Below, piece by piece: positions 10,191 to 18,641 of a stretch of DNA of 64,000 nt. The DNA lies in assembly GCF_016125515.1 (NCBI RefSeq), contig NZ_WGLO01000019.1, positions 78,547 to 142,546 of the forward strand, given 5' to 3'. The DNA comes from Hyphomonas sp. (GTDB taxonomy: Bacteria; Pseudomonadota; Alphaproteobacteria; Caulobacterales; Hyphomonadaceae). The notes beneath the pieces were generated by a model. It worked only from the letters and a program-made list of their open reading frames with translations. It was not told the DNA's origin and searched no databases. Positions within the stretch are counted from its first letter, which is position 1, and every line of letters starts with the position of its first letter. The position numbers were made by a program, and so were the translations under genes.

Positions 10191-11162
10191 ATGACCCGCG
10201 AACCTCTCCGAGTGCGCGCCAATGGTCTGGGCGATCTGTTCCAGGGCCGTTTCGGGATCCTGCTCGTCGCCCTGATCGGCCTGTGCATCTACTGGCAGTC
10301 CAACCAGAAAGACGTGCCGTTCGCGCCGGGCAAGAAGCAGCTGAACACCCTCTCCGTCGCCAAGGAGATCCAGCTCGGCCAGGAATCCTATCTCCAGATC
10401 CTCCAGCAGGAGCAGAGCCAGGGCAACACGGTGCTGTGCGCCGATCAGGCGTCTTGCACCGGTGACGCGCGCCAGCTGACAGAGACCGTTCGCGATATCG
10501 GGGCGCGTCTGCAGGCGGCGGCGCGGGAACTCGAGAACGAGTACCGTGCGGAGGGCTATGAGATTCCGGGGGTCGTCGACCAGTTCGACTGGACCTACTA
10601 TGTGGTCGATTCCGAAACGCCGAATGCGTTCTGCCTGCCCGGTGGCTATGTCGCCGTCTATACCGGCATCCTCGACATCACCGGCAACTATGATGGCCGC
10701 GTCTCGCTCGATGACCTGGCCGACACGGACAAGCTCGCGGTCGTAATGGGGCACGAGATCGGGCACGCGCTGGCCCACCACGGAGCAGCCCGCATGAGCA
10801 CGCAGCAGGTGTTGCAGATCGGTCAGATGGCGGTGGCGGTCGGTCTCGGCGACATGAGCGCCAGCCAGCAGCGAATGGTGATGCAGGCCTTTGGTGTAGC
10901 TGCGCAGGGCGGTTTCCTAGCCTTCTCGCGTGAGCATGAAATGCAAGCCGACAAGATCGGTCTCGATCTGTTGGTCCGCGCCTGTTACGACCCGCGCGAG
11001 GCGCCAGAGCTCTGGGAACGGATGGGTGAGATCGGGGGTGGCCAGCGCCCGCCCGAATGGATGAGCACCCACCCGGCTTCAGAGACCCGCGCCGAGAATT
11101 TCCGCAAATGGATGCCGGACGCTATCGCCGAGTATGAGTCGCGCTGCGGCCCCTTGCGTTGA
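10191..11162 (+). CDS. M48-family zinc metallopeptidase, membrane anchored
   Basis: Protein of 323 residues. An N-terminal hydrophobic helix (about 22-37, GILLVALIGLCIYW) anchors or exports it. The HEIGH motif at 188-192 supplies two zinc ligands and the catalytic Glu, and REHEMQADKIGLDLL near residue 250 supplies the third ligand. The C-terminal WMSTHPASETRAENF is the usual M48C ending. Such Ste24/LoiP/BepA-like enzymes degrade or mature envelope proteins; the substrate is not inferable. Monocistronic by context. A second M48 protein of the same general type is at 47824. Confidence 0.88.
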   Translation: MTREPLRVRANGLGDLFQGRFGILLVALIGLCIYWQSNQKDVPFAPGKKQLNTLSVAKEIQLGQESYLQILQQEQSQGNTVLCADQASCTGDARQLTETVRDIGARLQAAARELENEYRAEGYEIPGVVDQFDWTYYVVDSETPNAFCLPGGYVAVYTGILDITGNYDGRVSLDDLADTDKLAVVMGHEIGHALAHHGAARMSTQQVLQIGQMAVAVGLGDMSASQQRMVMQAFGVAAQGGFLAFSREHEMQADKIGLDLLVRACYDPREAPELWERMGEIGGGQRPPEWMSTHPASETRAENFRKWMPDAIAEYESRCGPLR

Positions 11163-11392
11163 GGCTGGAACGGAAACGGCCCCCGCTTTTGAAAGCGAGG
11201 GCCGCCAAAGGGCCATTCCCCAGAATCGGAAGAAGCTCACTTCTTCCACCCTTCAGATTGGCGTTTAGCGCCGGTAACCTGAATGCGCCGCAACAGGCAT
11301 TTCCGCCGAGCGCTTCACGCTTGTGTGAGGCGGCTGGACGACGTCGGGGCGCCGCCTTAGCCTGCAGTTTCGGCACCGGGCCAGGAGTTTCC
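11163..11392 (+). other. Intergenic region with two hairpins
   Basis: Spacer between the M48 gene and the radical SAM gene. A hairpin at 11177-11204 pairs CGGCCC with GGGCCG and CGCTTT with AAAGCG around a 2-nt loop. A second perfect 8-bp stem lies at 11228-11247 (GGAAGAAG, loop CTCA, CTTCTTCC). Neither is followed by a T-run, so they are not canonical intrinsic terminators. The frame of the radical SAM protein remains open through the spacer, but the ribosome-binding site and homology place its start at 11393. Confidence 0.5.
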
Positions 11393-12466
11393 ATGCAATC
11401 GATCTACTGGGTGCTGACCTGGGCCTGCCATCGCAAATGCGTCCATTGCTACGATGATCGTTTCCGTCCCTACCTTCGCGGCGCTTTGACCGATGTGGTG
11501 GCGGAGGGCCAGCAGGCCTACGACGCTGTGCTCGCAAACCTGCCGGATGATATGACCTGGACCGACGCATCCGGCGTGCGGCAGCCGACGTTGCTGATCC
11601 TTGCTGGCGGCGAGCTGCTGATCGATGGTGTGCGGGAGGAATTGTTCTATCCCGTGCTGGACGCCATCCGGCGCCGCTGGCCGGATGCACCGCCGCGTCT
11701 GTCCGTACAGACCACCGGCGATGTGCTTGAGCCTGAATATCTCGATGCCATGCTTGCGCGCGGCGTGACCACGATCGCCATCGCCTCGATCGACGACTAT
11801 CACGTGGGCATGAAAGGGGAGCGCAAGTTCCGCTTCATGGAGAAGATCCGCGCCATGATGACGGAGCGGGGTGTGTCTGAAGTCTCGATCGGCGGCGCAA
11901 AGAGCGACAAGCTCAAATCGCCCGATCCAGCTTCGCGCCCTCAGGACGGACAGCCAACGTTCCTTTTCTTCGGCGCGCAAGAGGATCTCTGGATCGGAGA
12001 GCTGTGGCCGCGTGGCCGGGCCTGGGCCAATGGTCTGACGAAGGCCGGCTATGAAACCAATTTCTGTGCCCGATGGTCCGGTGCCCGGAATTTCCTGAAA
12101 ATGCACGAAGCCGGCAGCGAGATTGCCATCGAGCCGGATGGTTCGATCTATCCGTGCTGCCTGAAAACCAAGGCGCCGCTCGGTTCGCTCGCCGAAGAGC
12201 GCCTGGAGGACATCTTCACCAGCGTCGGTGCGCTTCCATCGATCCAGGCCCTCAACGCCGGAGACCCGGAGGGGATGGGGCTAGCCGGCGGCTGGAGCCG
12301 CGAAGTGTTCCGGAGCCGTTCGATCGCCACCGATGGCAAAGGACGCGAAATCACAAATGCCTGCCTCGGCTGTGACCGCTATTTCGAGGAACATCTGAGC
12401 GCTGAATTGAAGGCGTTGCGGATGGCGCGACTGGCCACAAAAAAAGCCGCGCTGGCAGCCGGGTAA
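11393..12466 (+). CDS. Orphan radical SAM / SPASM-like protein
   Basis: Protein of 357 residues. The CHRKCVHC motif at about residues 11-18 is the CxxxCxxC that binds the 4Fe-4S cluster used to cleave S-adenosylmethionine; LAGGELLIDG is the following GGE-type motif. The C-terminus has extra cysteines (IYPCCLKTKAPLGSL and NACLGCDRYF), like a SPASM/twitch auxiliary-cluster region. AGGAG at 11383-11387 sits 5 nt before ATG 11393. No small precursor peptide or maturation partner is visible nearby, so the substrate is unknown. The stop codon lies inside the loop of a strong hairpin (12444-12484). Confidence 0.82.
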   Translation: MQSIYWVLTWACHRKCVHCYDDRFRPYLRGALTDVVAEGQQAYDAVLANLPDDMTWTDASGVRQPTLLILAGGELLIDGVREELFYPVLDAIRRRWPDAPPRLSVQTTGDVLEPEYLDAMLARGVTTIAIASIDDYHVGMKGERKFRFMEKIRAMMTERGVSEVSIGGAKSDKLKSPDPASRPQDGQPTFLFFGAQEDLWIGELWPRGRAWANGLTKAGYETNFCARWSGARNFLKMHEAGSEIAIEPDGSIYPCCLKTKAPLGSLAEERLEDIFTSVGALPSIQALNAGDPEGMGLAGGWSREVFRSRSIATDGKGREITNACLGCDRYFEEHLSAELKALRMARLATKKAALAAG

Positions 12467-12484
12467 CGGCCTGCCGCGCGGCTT
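12444..12484 (-). terminator. Hairpin with U-run on the minus strand
   Basis: Fourteen-base-pair stem (AAGCCGCGC / GCGCGGCTT plus GGCAG / CTGCC, one bulged T) preceded on the plus strand by seven A residues and followed by no T-run. Read leftward it is therefore stem plus U7, a terminator for transcripts coming from the carA-SRAP side. For rightward transcripts it is a hairpin with the radical SAM stop codon in its loop. Confidence 0.5.
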
Positions 12485-12585
12485 AGGATTTGCAGTCCGG
12501 CCCCGAAGAACGGGTTCCACCCAGCCTGCGAAGAAATCGAGAGAGCGAAAAAAAGTCCTGCAAAGTCTGCAGTTACGTATTATAC

Positions 12586-12598
12586 ATACCATCGGTAT
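12586..12598. promoter_or_regulatory. Inverted repeat ATACC-ATC-GGTAT, candidate TetR operator
   Basis: Perfect 5-bp arms ATACC (12586-12590) and GGTAT (12594-12598) centred 31 nt upstream of the TetR start, just after a TATTATAC stretch that could be a -10 element. A further inverted repeat CTGCA-N5-TGCAG lies at 12558-12572. TetR regulators commonly bind such repeats in their own promoters; autoregulation is inferred. Confidence 0.4.
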
Positions 12599-12622
12599 CA
12601 AAGTGCCTCAAGAGGCAATTAC

Positions 12623-13213
12623 ATGGCAAAACGCACCTCTGAGCAGGCCGCTGAAACGCGCGACGACATCATCGCCGCCGCGCGGACATTGTTTACGGCC
12701 GAGGGGTATGCCGCCACCAGCGTGGCGGAGATCGTCAAGAAGGCGGGCCACTCCAAAGGCGCGTTGTTCCATCACTTTGAGAAGAAGGAAGACCTGTTCC
12801 TCGAGGTCTGGAAGCAGTTGCAGATCGAAATGGATTCCGAGGCCCGCGAAGCGGCGATCGCCAGCCGCTCCAAGACCGATCCTTACGCTTCATTCCTCGC
12901 CGGTTGCCGGATCTATCTCGAATGGTCGCGCCGCCTGGACTACCAGCGGATCGTGCTGGTGGACGGACCAGCAGTGCTGGGTATGGCGCGCTGGCACAAG
13001 CTCGACTTCGAACTGGGCAGTGAAAACATGACGCGCGGCACCGAGTTTCTTGCACGCGCGGGGCGCTTTCCGCTGCACCTGTCGAAGTCAGCCGCCGTCA
13101 TGCTGCAGTCGGCGCTCAATGGAGCAGGGTTCGTGCTTGCGTCCGGTAGTCCGGACATCACCGAGGACGAAGTCTTCGATACGTTCGAGCGGCTGCTGCG
13201 CGGACTGGCTTAA
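12623..13213 (+). CDS. TetR/AcrR-family transcriptional regulator
   Basis: Protein of 196 residues. The N-terminal HTH domain (about 8-55) reads RDDIIAAARTLFTAEGYAAT then VAEIVKKAGHSKGALFHHF, the standard TetR recognition-helix region ending in HF. The rest is the variable ligand and dimer domain, in which VLVDGPAVLG resembles a segment found in many uncharacterised TetR regulators. Effector and targets are unknown. The gene is alone on its strand, preceded by an inverted repeat at 12586-12598 and convergent with the SRAP gene, overlapping it by 4 bases. Confidence 0.9.
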   Translation: MAKRTSEQAAETRDDIIAAARTLFTAEGYAATSVAEIVKKAGHSKGALFHHFEKKEDLFLEVWKQLQIEMDSEAREAAIASRSKTDPYASFLAGCRIYLEWSRRLDYQRIVLVDGPAVLGMARWHKLDFELGSENMTRGTEFLARAGRFPLHLSKSAAVMLQSALNGAGFVLASGSPDITEDEVFDTFERLLRGLA

Positions 13214-13890
13214 ACCTCGTCCAGCAGTTCGGGGAAATTGTTCCGGACATTTCCGACCGCCGGCCCGATCGGCCAGGCCATCATGTCTTCGTTCGGGTAG
13301 GGTTCGAACAGCGGCGCCGGATCGCCCTTTGCCGCATCGAGCCACAGCCCATAATTTTCCGGTGACAGGATCACGGGCATCCGGTCATGGATGCCGGCGG
13401 TGAAATCGTTGGGCTTCGTGGTGAGGATCGTGAAAGTCTGAAGTTCCGAACCGTCGATCAGGGCGGCGTCCCACAGGCCCGCTACGCAGAACCACCGACG
13501 GTTCTTCAGTTTGAAGGCAAACGGCGTCTTGGTCTTTCCGCTCACGGACCATTCGTAATAGCCCGAGATCGGCACCAGACAGCGCTTGTGCCGGAAGGCG
13601 CCGCGAAACACGGGCTTTTCCGCAGCCGTCTCGGATTGCGCATTGATGGTGGTGAACTTCTTTTCCGAAAGCGGCTTCGTCCACCAGGAGGGCACCAATC
13701 CCCACTGAGCTGGCACCATCTCGCGCGCCCGGGTCACTTCGTTGAGGCGCACAATCGGATGGATCTGCGTGGGCGCCGCATTGTAAGTTGCCGGCGGCGG
13801 CTCAATACCTTCCGGCGGCTCGCCCATGATGTTCAGTGCCGCGAAGTATTCGGCCCAGGTGACGCCTTCACGGAAGAAGCGGCCACACAT
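13210..13890 (-). CDS. SOS response-associated peptidase (SRAP/YedK/HMCES family)
   Basis: Protein of 226 residues. Family members form a covalent thiazolidine cross-link with abasic sites in single-stranded DNA through Cys2 after Met removal. Here MCGRF supplies Cys2, SGYYEW the conserved Glu, and GIHDRMPVIL the conserved His. YNAAPTQIHPIVR and RMVPAQWGLVPSWW-type stretches (seen as REMVPAQWGLVPSWW) are also family signatures. It begins 12 nt after the carA stop on the same strand, so it is probably co-transcribed with carA; no LexA-type box was recognised. Confidence 0.93.
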   Translation of the reverse strand: MCGRFFREGVTWAEYFAALNIMGEPPEGIEPPPATYNAAPTQIHPIVRLNEVTRAREMVPAQWGLVPSWWTKPLSEKKFTTINAQSETAAEKPVFRGAFRHKRCLVPISGYYEWSVSGKTKTPFAFKLKNRRWFCVAGLWDAALIDGSELQTFTILTTKPNDFTAGIHDRMPVILSPENYGLWLDAAKGDPAPLFEPYPNEDMMAWPIGPAVGNVRNNFPELLDEV

Positions 13891-13902
13891 GTCCGCCGCC
13901 GC

Positions 13903-15078
13903 CTATTTGCCCCGGTGCTGGCGCATCAGGCCGGCGAAGCGTTCAAACAGGTAGAAGCTGTCCTGCGGACCGGGAGAGGCTTCCGGGTGATGCTGTACCG
14001 AGATGATCGGTTTGCCTTCGACCGCGAGACCCGAGTTCGTGCCATCGAACAGTGAGCGGTGGCTTTCGGCAACGCCTGGAGGCAGAGTGGCGACATCCAC
14101 GGTGAAGCCGTGGTTCATCGACACGATCTCGACCTTGCCGGTTGCAAGATCCTTCACCGGGTGGTTCGCGCCGTGGTGGCCCTGTGCCATCTTCATCGTC
14201 TTTGCGCCGAGAGCGAGCGCAAGCATCTGGTGGCCGAGGCAAATGCCGAGGATCGGTATGCCCGATGCAATCAGCTCACGGATCATTGCGCCGGAACGCA
14301 CATAGGTTGCGGCCGGGTCGCCGGGCCCGTTGGAGAACACCACGCCGTCCGGCTTGAGTGCCAGCACGTCAGCCGCCGTGGCGTCGCCGTTCAAGACCGT
14401 CGCGCGGCCGCCGACATTAGCGAGGTTGCGCAGGATGTTCTTCTTCAGGCCGAAATCGACGACCACGACATGGAATTCGGCATTGCCCATCTGCACATGG
14501 CCCGCGCCCGGCTTCCACAGACCCTCAGTATGCTCAAAAGGCTCTTCCTGCACGACATCCGCGGCGAGGTCTGCATTGTCGAGGCCGGGCCAGGCCTTGG
14601 CCGCGGCGATCAGGGCGTTGAAGTCGATGCTGCCCTCCGGCTGGTGGCAGATGGCAGCCTTCGGCATGCCGAGCTCGCGTATGCGCCGGGTTAGGGCGCG
14701 GGTGTCGACGCCTGAGAGGCCGATGATGCCCTTGCGGGTCAGCCAGACGCCAAAATCCTCAGCCGCGCGCCAGTTTGACGGCGCCGTGATCTGCTCGCGG
14801 AAGATCGCGCCCCGCGCTGCGTCCCCGGCGGGCGGCGTGGACTCCTCGTGGTCTTCGGGGTTGGCGCCAACATTGCCGATATGGGGGAAGGTGAACAGCA
14901 CCAGCTGCTGGGCATAGGAGGGATCTGTCAGGATCTCCTGATAGCCCGTCATCGCCGTATTGAAGCACAATTCGCCGGTTTTTATGCCGGTTGCCCCGGC
15001 GCCATGGCCCGCAAATACGGTGCCGTCCGCAAGGGCAAGGGCCCCGGTGGCTGAGTCCATATCTTGATTCTTGCTCAC
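13903..15078 (-). CDS. carA: Carbamoyl-phosphate synthase small subunit CarA
   Basis: CarA is the glutaminase subunit that hydrolyses glutamine and channels ammonia to CarB. Protein of 391 residues, normal length. The N-terminal half has [14 protein letters not shown] and [15 protein letters not shown]; the C-terminal class-I glutamine amidotransferase domain has the nucleophile in GICLGHQ and the His/Glu pair in [10 protein letters not shown]. The start is a GTG (15076-15078) with TGAGGTAA about 10 nt upstream; ATG 15060 is an alternative. Divergent from yqeY across a 166-nt spacer that contains an 8-bp inverted repeat. Confidence 0.96.
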   Translation of the reverse strand: MSKNQDMDSATGALALADGTVFAGHGAGATGIKTGELCFNTAMTGYQEILTDPSYAQQLVLFTFPHIGNVGANPEDHEESTPPAGDAARGAIFREQITAPSNWRAAEDFGVWLTRKGIIGLSGVDTRALTRRIRELGMPKAAICHQPEGSIDFNALIAAAKAWPGLDNADLAADVVQEEPFEHTEGLWKPGAGHVQMGNAEFHVVVVDFGLKKNILRNLANVGGRATVLNGDATAADVLALKPDGVVFSNGPGDPAATYVRSGAMIRELIASGIPILGICLGHQMLALALGAKTMKMAQGHHGANHPVKDLATGKVEIVSMNHGFTVDVATLPPGVAESHRSLFDGTNSGLAVEGKPIISVQHHPEASPGPQDSFYLFERFAGLMRQHRGK

Positions 15079-15101
15079 AGAACGATTACCTCAGCGCGCT
15101 T

Positions 15102-15138
15102 GACTGGTTGACTCGGTGTTAACCAGTCTGGCTAAAAC
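15102..15138 (+). promoter_or_regulatory. Inverted repeat overlapping a candidate yqeY promoter
   Basis: Perfect 8-bp arms GACTGGTT (15102-15109) and AACCAGTC (15121-15128) with an 11-nt spacer. A TTGACTC (-35-like, 15108-15114) starts inside the left arm, and GCTAAAAC (15131-15138), an exact match to the alphaproteobacterial -10 consensus GCTANAWC, follows the right arm. The arms cover the expected -35 region, so a DNA-binding repressor site is plausible. On the carA side the same repeat would lie in the promoter or leader. Confidence 0.45.
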
Positions 15139-15244
15139 TTGGCCGCTTATTGGGGCTGAGTCTCCGCACCGTCAAGCAGCGTGCTTAAAGTGCGGGCGTA
15201 GAAAGGCATTGGACGGCATGGGCCGCGAAGACGTGTCAGCGTGT

Positions 15245-15718
15245 ATGGGACTCAGAGCCCGCATCCTACAGGCACTCAAGGACGAATCGGATTCCATCGG
15301 CGATGAGACAAAGCGGGCCACGCTGCGTCTGATCGAGTGTGCGATCCGTGACAGGGATGTCTGTGCGCGCGGACGTGGCCAAGGGGCCGGCTGTCCGGAC
15401 GAGGATGTCCGCCGCGTGCTCGAAACACTGGTCCAGCAGCGCGAAGCGTCCGCTCGTGAGCACGATGATGAAGGTCGCATCGAAGACGCCATCCGCGAGC
15501 GCGAAGAAATCGCCATCATCAAGCAATTCCTGCCCAAGCCGCTTTCCGGCAAGGCGCTCGACATCGCGGTGAAGCAGGTGGTTGAAGACCTCGGTGCCTC
15601 GAAACTGACCGATCTCGGCCGCTGTGTGACGGCGCTCAAGGAGCGTTATCCGGGCCTGATCGAGGCTGCCAGCGCGGGCCAGGCGGTTCGTGCCAAGCTC
15701 ACCAAAGCATCGCTCTGA
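15245..15718 (+). CDS. GatB/YqeY domain protein
   Basis: About 157 residues related to the tRNA-binding YqeY/GatB tail domain. Family segments: TLRLIECAIRDRDVCARGRG, REEIAIIKQFLPKPLS and LGRCVTALKERYPG. Precise function is not established; it may influence transamidation or tRNA handling. The frame is open to 15116, but homology begins near MGLRARILQALKDE; ATG 15245 gives the usual family length. ATG 15218 and GTG 15233 are possible alternatives, since no strong Shine-Dalgarno decides. The carA-yqeY-dnaG-rpoD order is, as I recall, conserved in alphaproteobacteria. Confidence 0.85.
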   Translation: MGLRARILQALKDESDSIGDETKRATLRLIECAIRDRDVCARGRGQGAGCPDEDVRRVLETLVQQREASAREHDDEGRIEDAIREREEIAIIKQFLPKPLSGKALDIAVKQVVEDLGASKLTDLGRCVTALKERYPGLIEAASAGQAVRAKLTKASL

Positions 15719-15743
15719 TACAAAGTCCAATTGCGCGCCTGCG

Positions 15744-15775
15744 ACGCCGTCCGAATGGGCGGCGCCTTGTTCTTT
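15744..15775 (+). terminator. Weak terminator-like hairpin after yqeY
   Basis: GCCGTCC pairs with GGGCGGC (one wobble) around GAAT, followed by the T-rich stretch CTTGTTCTTT. The T-run is interrupted, so termination efficiency is doubtful. Confidence 0.3.
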
Positions 15776-15880
15776 CCTTGAAATCGCAGCGCAATTGCCC
15801 TGAGTCTGGACCCGACTTTACTCGCGACCCGCGCCTCTCGTGGTAGGCTTTGCCCACACTACCAACGAAGGGAATCTCCC

Positions 15881-16540
15881 ATGAAACCCCTTCTCATGAC
15901 GGCTGGTGTAATTGCCCTGACGATGTCCGCAGCATCCTGCGGCGCCAGCAAGACCGAAACAACCTACACGCCCCAGCAGGTTGCTGAAGTGCCGGCGCCG
16001 TTTGAAGCGGATGTCACGGCCGGTCCGGCCGAGCGCCAGACTTTCCAGCTGGCGTCGGGCGAATTTGCAGGGTCCGACTTGATCGGCGCCTCCGTCCACA
16101 TTGCGGCGGGCGAGGAAATCGCCAACGTCGCCGATATCCGCCTCGCTGAGGTTGGTTTGGAGCCGATGATCATCCTGCGCGATGGCGGCGTCGCCGGCGA
16201 ACTGCACACGATCGGCTTCCAGGATGCCACGATCGTTCCCGATCCGGACACGTCCGGCGACGCGCCGAACCTGATGGTGCAGTTCTCCGGTCAAACCCTG
16301 AAAACGCTGCCGGTGTTCGAACAGCCCAAGGCGGATGATTACACCTTCGCCTCGGAAATGATGGGCACCAACGCCACAATCACGTCCAGCGGTGAAACCG
16401 CCCGGATCCACGACATCGTCCTGACGAATACCGGCGAAGCCCGCTTTGCCGTGATTTCGCCGGTCGTGCTTAATCCTGAGCAGATCGTGGTCAATGCCAA
16501 TTCGATCCTCGTCTCCCAGGGGGGGCGGATGGCGAGATGA
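15881..16540 (+). CDS. Lipoprotein with two PRC-barrel-like segments
   Basis: Protein of 219 residues. The lipoprotein signal ends in SAASC, with the modified Cys at residue 20. Two similar beta-rich segments follow: about 68-110 (DLIGASVHIAAGEEIANVADIRL) and about 160-205 (MGTNATITSSGETARIHDIVLT). Each resembles a PRC-barrel (G-x-V ... G ... I-x-D-[LIV]-[LV]). PRC-barrel domains occur in envelope and RNA-processing proteins, so no specific role can be assigned. Alone between yqeY and dnaG. Confidence 0.55.
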   Translation: MKPLLMTAGVIALTMSAASCGASKTETTYTPQQVAEVPAPFEADVTAGPAERQTFQLASGEFAGSDLIGASVHIAAGEEIANVADIRLAEVGLEPMIILRDGGVAGELHTIGFQDATIVPDPDTSGDAPNLMVQFSGQTLKTLPVFEQPKADDYTFASEMMGTNATITSSGETARIHDIVLTNTGEARFAVISPVVLNPEQIVVNANSILVSQGGRMAR

Positions 16541-16705
16541 CGCTGGACCTGATGGCGCAGGATCTTGCGGTCGCCCCCGAGTACCCCCGGGAATAACCGG
16601 CCCACAGCCTGCGTTTGGGGCCCCCGGACGGCGGGGCTCCATTTCGTTTCGCCAGTATGAATTGCTGCGTTTCCCTCACCGCGCGAAAGCAGTAGACTGG
16701 CAAGA

Positions 16706-18571
16706 ATGTCCCAGCCCGTCCGCATTCCTGACGGCTTCGTAGAGGAGCTGAAAGCGCGCATCCGTCCCTCGGACGTGATCGGGCGCAAGGTGAAGCTCAC
16801 CAAGAAGGGCAAGGAATGGGTTGGCCTGTCCCCCTTCACCAACGAGAAAACGCCGAGCTTCTACGTCAACGACCAGAAGCGGATTTTCAAATGCTTCTCC
16901 TCCGGAACCGGCGGCGACGTCATCAACTTCGTGATGGAGACCGAGCGGCTGTCCTTCTTGGAGGCGGTCGAGAAGCTTGCCGAAGAAGCCGGCATGCAAC
17001 TGCCGAAGGCAAGCCCGCAAGCCGTTGAGGAGTATGACCATCGCAAGCGGCTCATCGCGGCCTGCGAAGCGGCGGCGAACTGGTTCGAAGACCGGTTACA
17101 TTCATCCGAAGGCAGCGCGGCGCGCACCTATCTCGAAGGCCGGGGCCTGGAGCCTGCCGCGTGGAAACGCCACCGTCTCGGCTATGCGCCGGATGACTGG
17201 CGCCGTACCCGCGCGCATCTCCACGAGAAGGGCTTTACCGACAAGGAGCTGATCGAGACCGGACTGATCCGCGAAAGCGACAAGGGCGGCGAGCCGTTCG
17301 ACTTTTTCCGCGGCCGCCTGATGTTCCCGATCACCGATGTGCGCGGCGCCGTCATTGCATTCGGGGGCAGGGGGCTGACGCCCGATGCCAAGCCAAAATA
17401 CCTGAACTCGGGGGATACCGAGCTCTTCCACAAATCCACGGTGCTCTACCGTTACCGCGCCGCCCGGGAAGCGCTGGGCGCTGGCGAGGGCGGCGGACTG
17501 ATCGTGTGTGAGGGCTATATGGACGCCATTGCGCTCGCGGAGGCCGGTTTTGGCCAGGCCGTGGCCCCGCTTGGCACCGCGCTGACCGAAGAACAGCTGC
17601 AATTGATCTGGAAAGCGGGCCCAGAGCCCGTGATGTGTTTCGATGGTGACAGGGCCGGCCTCGGCGCCGCCTACCGGGCGCTGGACCGTGCGTTGCCCTT
17701 CGTCGAACCTGGAAGATCCGTGTTTTTCGTCCTGTTGCCGGACGGGATGGACCCGGATGACCTGATCCGGGCCCGGGGTGTGCTGGCCATGCGCGAGCAG
17801 CTGGACCAACGCCTTCCGCTTTCGGAACTGCTCTGGCGGCGCGAGCGTGATGCCGAACCTCTCGATACGCCCGAGCGCCAGGCCGGTCTCGAAGCACGCC
17901 TGATGGCAGCGTGCAGCCAGATCCGCCATGGCGGGGTGAAAGCGGCCTATGAGCGCGATCTGAAGTCCCGGCTGCGCGATCACATGTGGGCCCTGCGCGA
18001 CGCCAAGCGTAGTGCCAGCTACAGGAAGGGCCGGCCCGGATCGGGACAGATTCCCGCCGATGGCGAACCCGCCCAGGCCGAGCTGAAACAGGGCCCCCCC
18101 GCCAAGCTGCGCGGCCTTGGCACGATTGTCATGGCGGTTGACAGCCCCTTCCTGCTTGCGAAGGGGGCCGAGACGCTCGCGGCCTGTGCATTGGCCGATC
18201 CCGATGTGACGAAAATCCGTGATACGCTGCTGGACCTGGCAAATGCGGGAAAGCCTATTGACCGGGCCCTGTTGACCGCCCATTTAACCCAAACTGGGTA
18301 CATGCGTGCTGCCAGTTTGCTCAAAGAATATCCCGCAACGCCTCAGATAGCGGCCGATGGGCCCGAGGCTCGGGAGTGGCTGATCGCCCTCGAGCAATAT
18401 GTGGCAGCCGGGCGACCCGGCCAGGAAATACCCGGCTCTGGCATGGAAGATGCGAGCGGGGTAGCCTCGACGTCGCCTTCGGGTTGGCGGCGCAGGCATC
18501 AAATGGTCGCGGAGCGACGGGCCCTCAAAGCCCGCATGAACGAAGCAGCAGGCAAGCGCAGCGACAGCTGA
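16706..18571 (+). CDS. dnaG: DNA primase DnaG, zinc ligands largely absent
   Basis: DnaG synthesises RNA primers for DNA replication. Protein of 621 residues. TOPRIM motifs are visible: [18 protein letters not shown] (catalytic Glu) and [20 protein letters not shown] (DxD-type metal site). [21 protein letters not shown] is the conserved core. In the N-terminal region, where most DnaG proteins have a CHC2/C3H zinc ribbon, residues 41-67 read [13 protein letters not shown] ... KCFSSGTGG: the usual ligands are replaced by Ser42, Thr45 and Ser66, and only Cys63 remains. rpoD follows after about 70 nt, so they form the usual macromolecular synthesis pair. Confidence 0.95.
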   Translation: MSQPVRIPDGFVEELKARIRPSDVIGRKVKLTKKGKEWVGLSPFTNEKTPSFYVNDQKRIFKCFSSGTGGDVINFVMETERLSFLEAVEKLAEEAGMQLPKASPQAVEEYDHRKRLIAACEAAANWFEDRLHSSEGSAARTYLEGRGLEPAAWKRHRLGYAPDDWRRTRAHLHEKGFTDKELIETGLIRESDKGGEPFDFFRGRLMFPITDVRGAVIAFGGRGLTPDAKPKYLNSGDTELFHKSTVLYRYRAAREALGAGEGGGLIVCEGYMDAIALAEAGFGQAVAPLGTALTEEQLQLIWKAGPEPVMCFDGDRAGLGAAYRALDRALPFVEPGRSVFFVLLPDGMDPDDLIRARGVLAMREQLDQRLPLSELLWRRERDAEPLDTPERQAGLEARLMAACSQIRHGGVKAAYERDLKSRLRDHMWALRDAKRSASYRKGRPGSGQIPADGEPAQAELKQGPPAKLRGLGTIVMAVDSPFLLAKGAETLAACALADPDVTKIRDTLLDLANAGKPIDRALLTAHLTQTGYMRAASLLKEYPATPQIAADGPEAREWLIALEQYVAAGRPGQEIPGSGMEDASGVASTSPSGWRRRHQMVAERRALKARMNEAAGKRSDS

Positions 18572-18641
18572 TCGGCAGGGCGATTCACAGAAGGCGATGG
18601 CGGGCAAGAGGCGGCCACCTTCGCTAGGGAGAGACTTGAAT

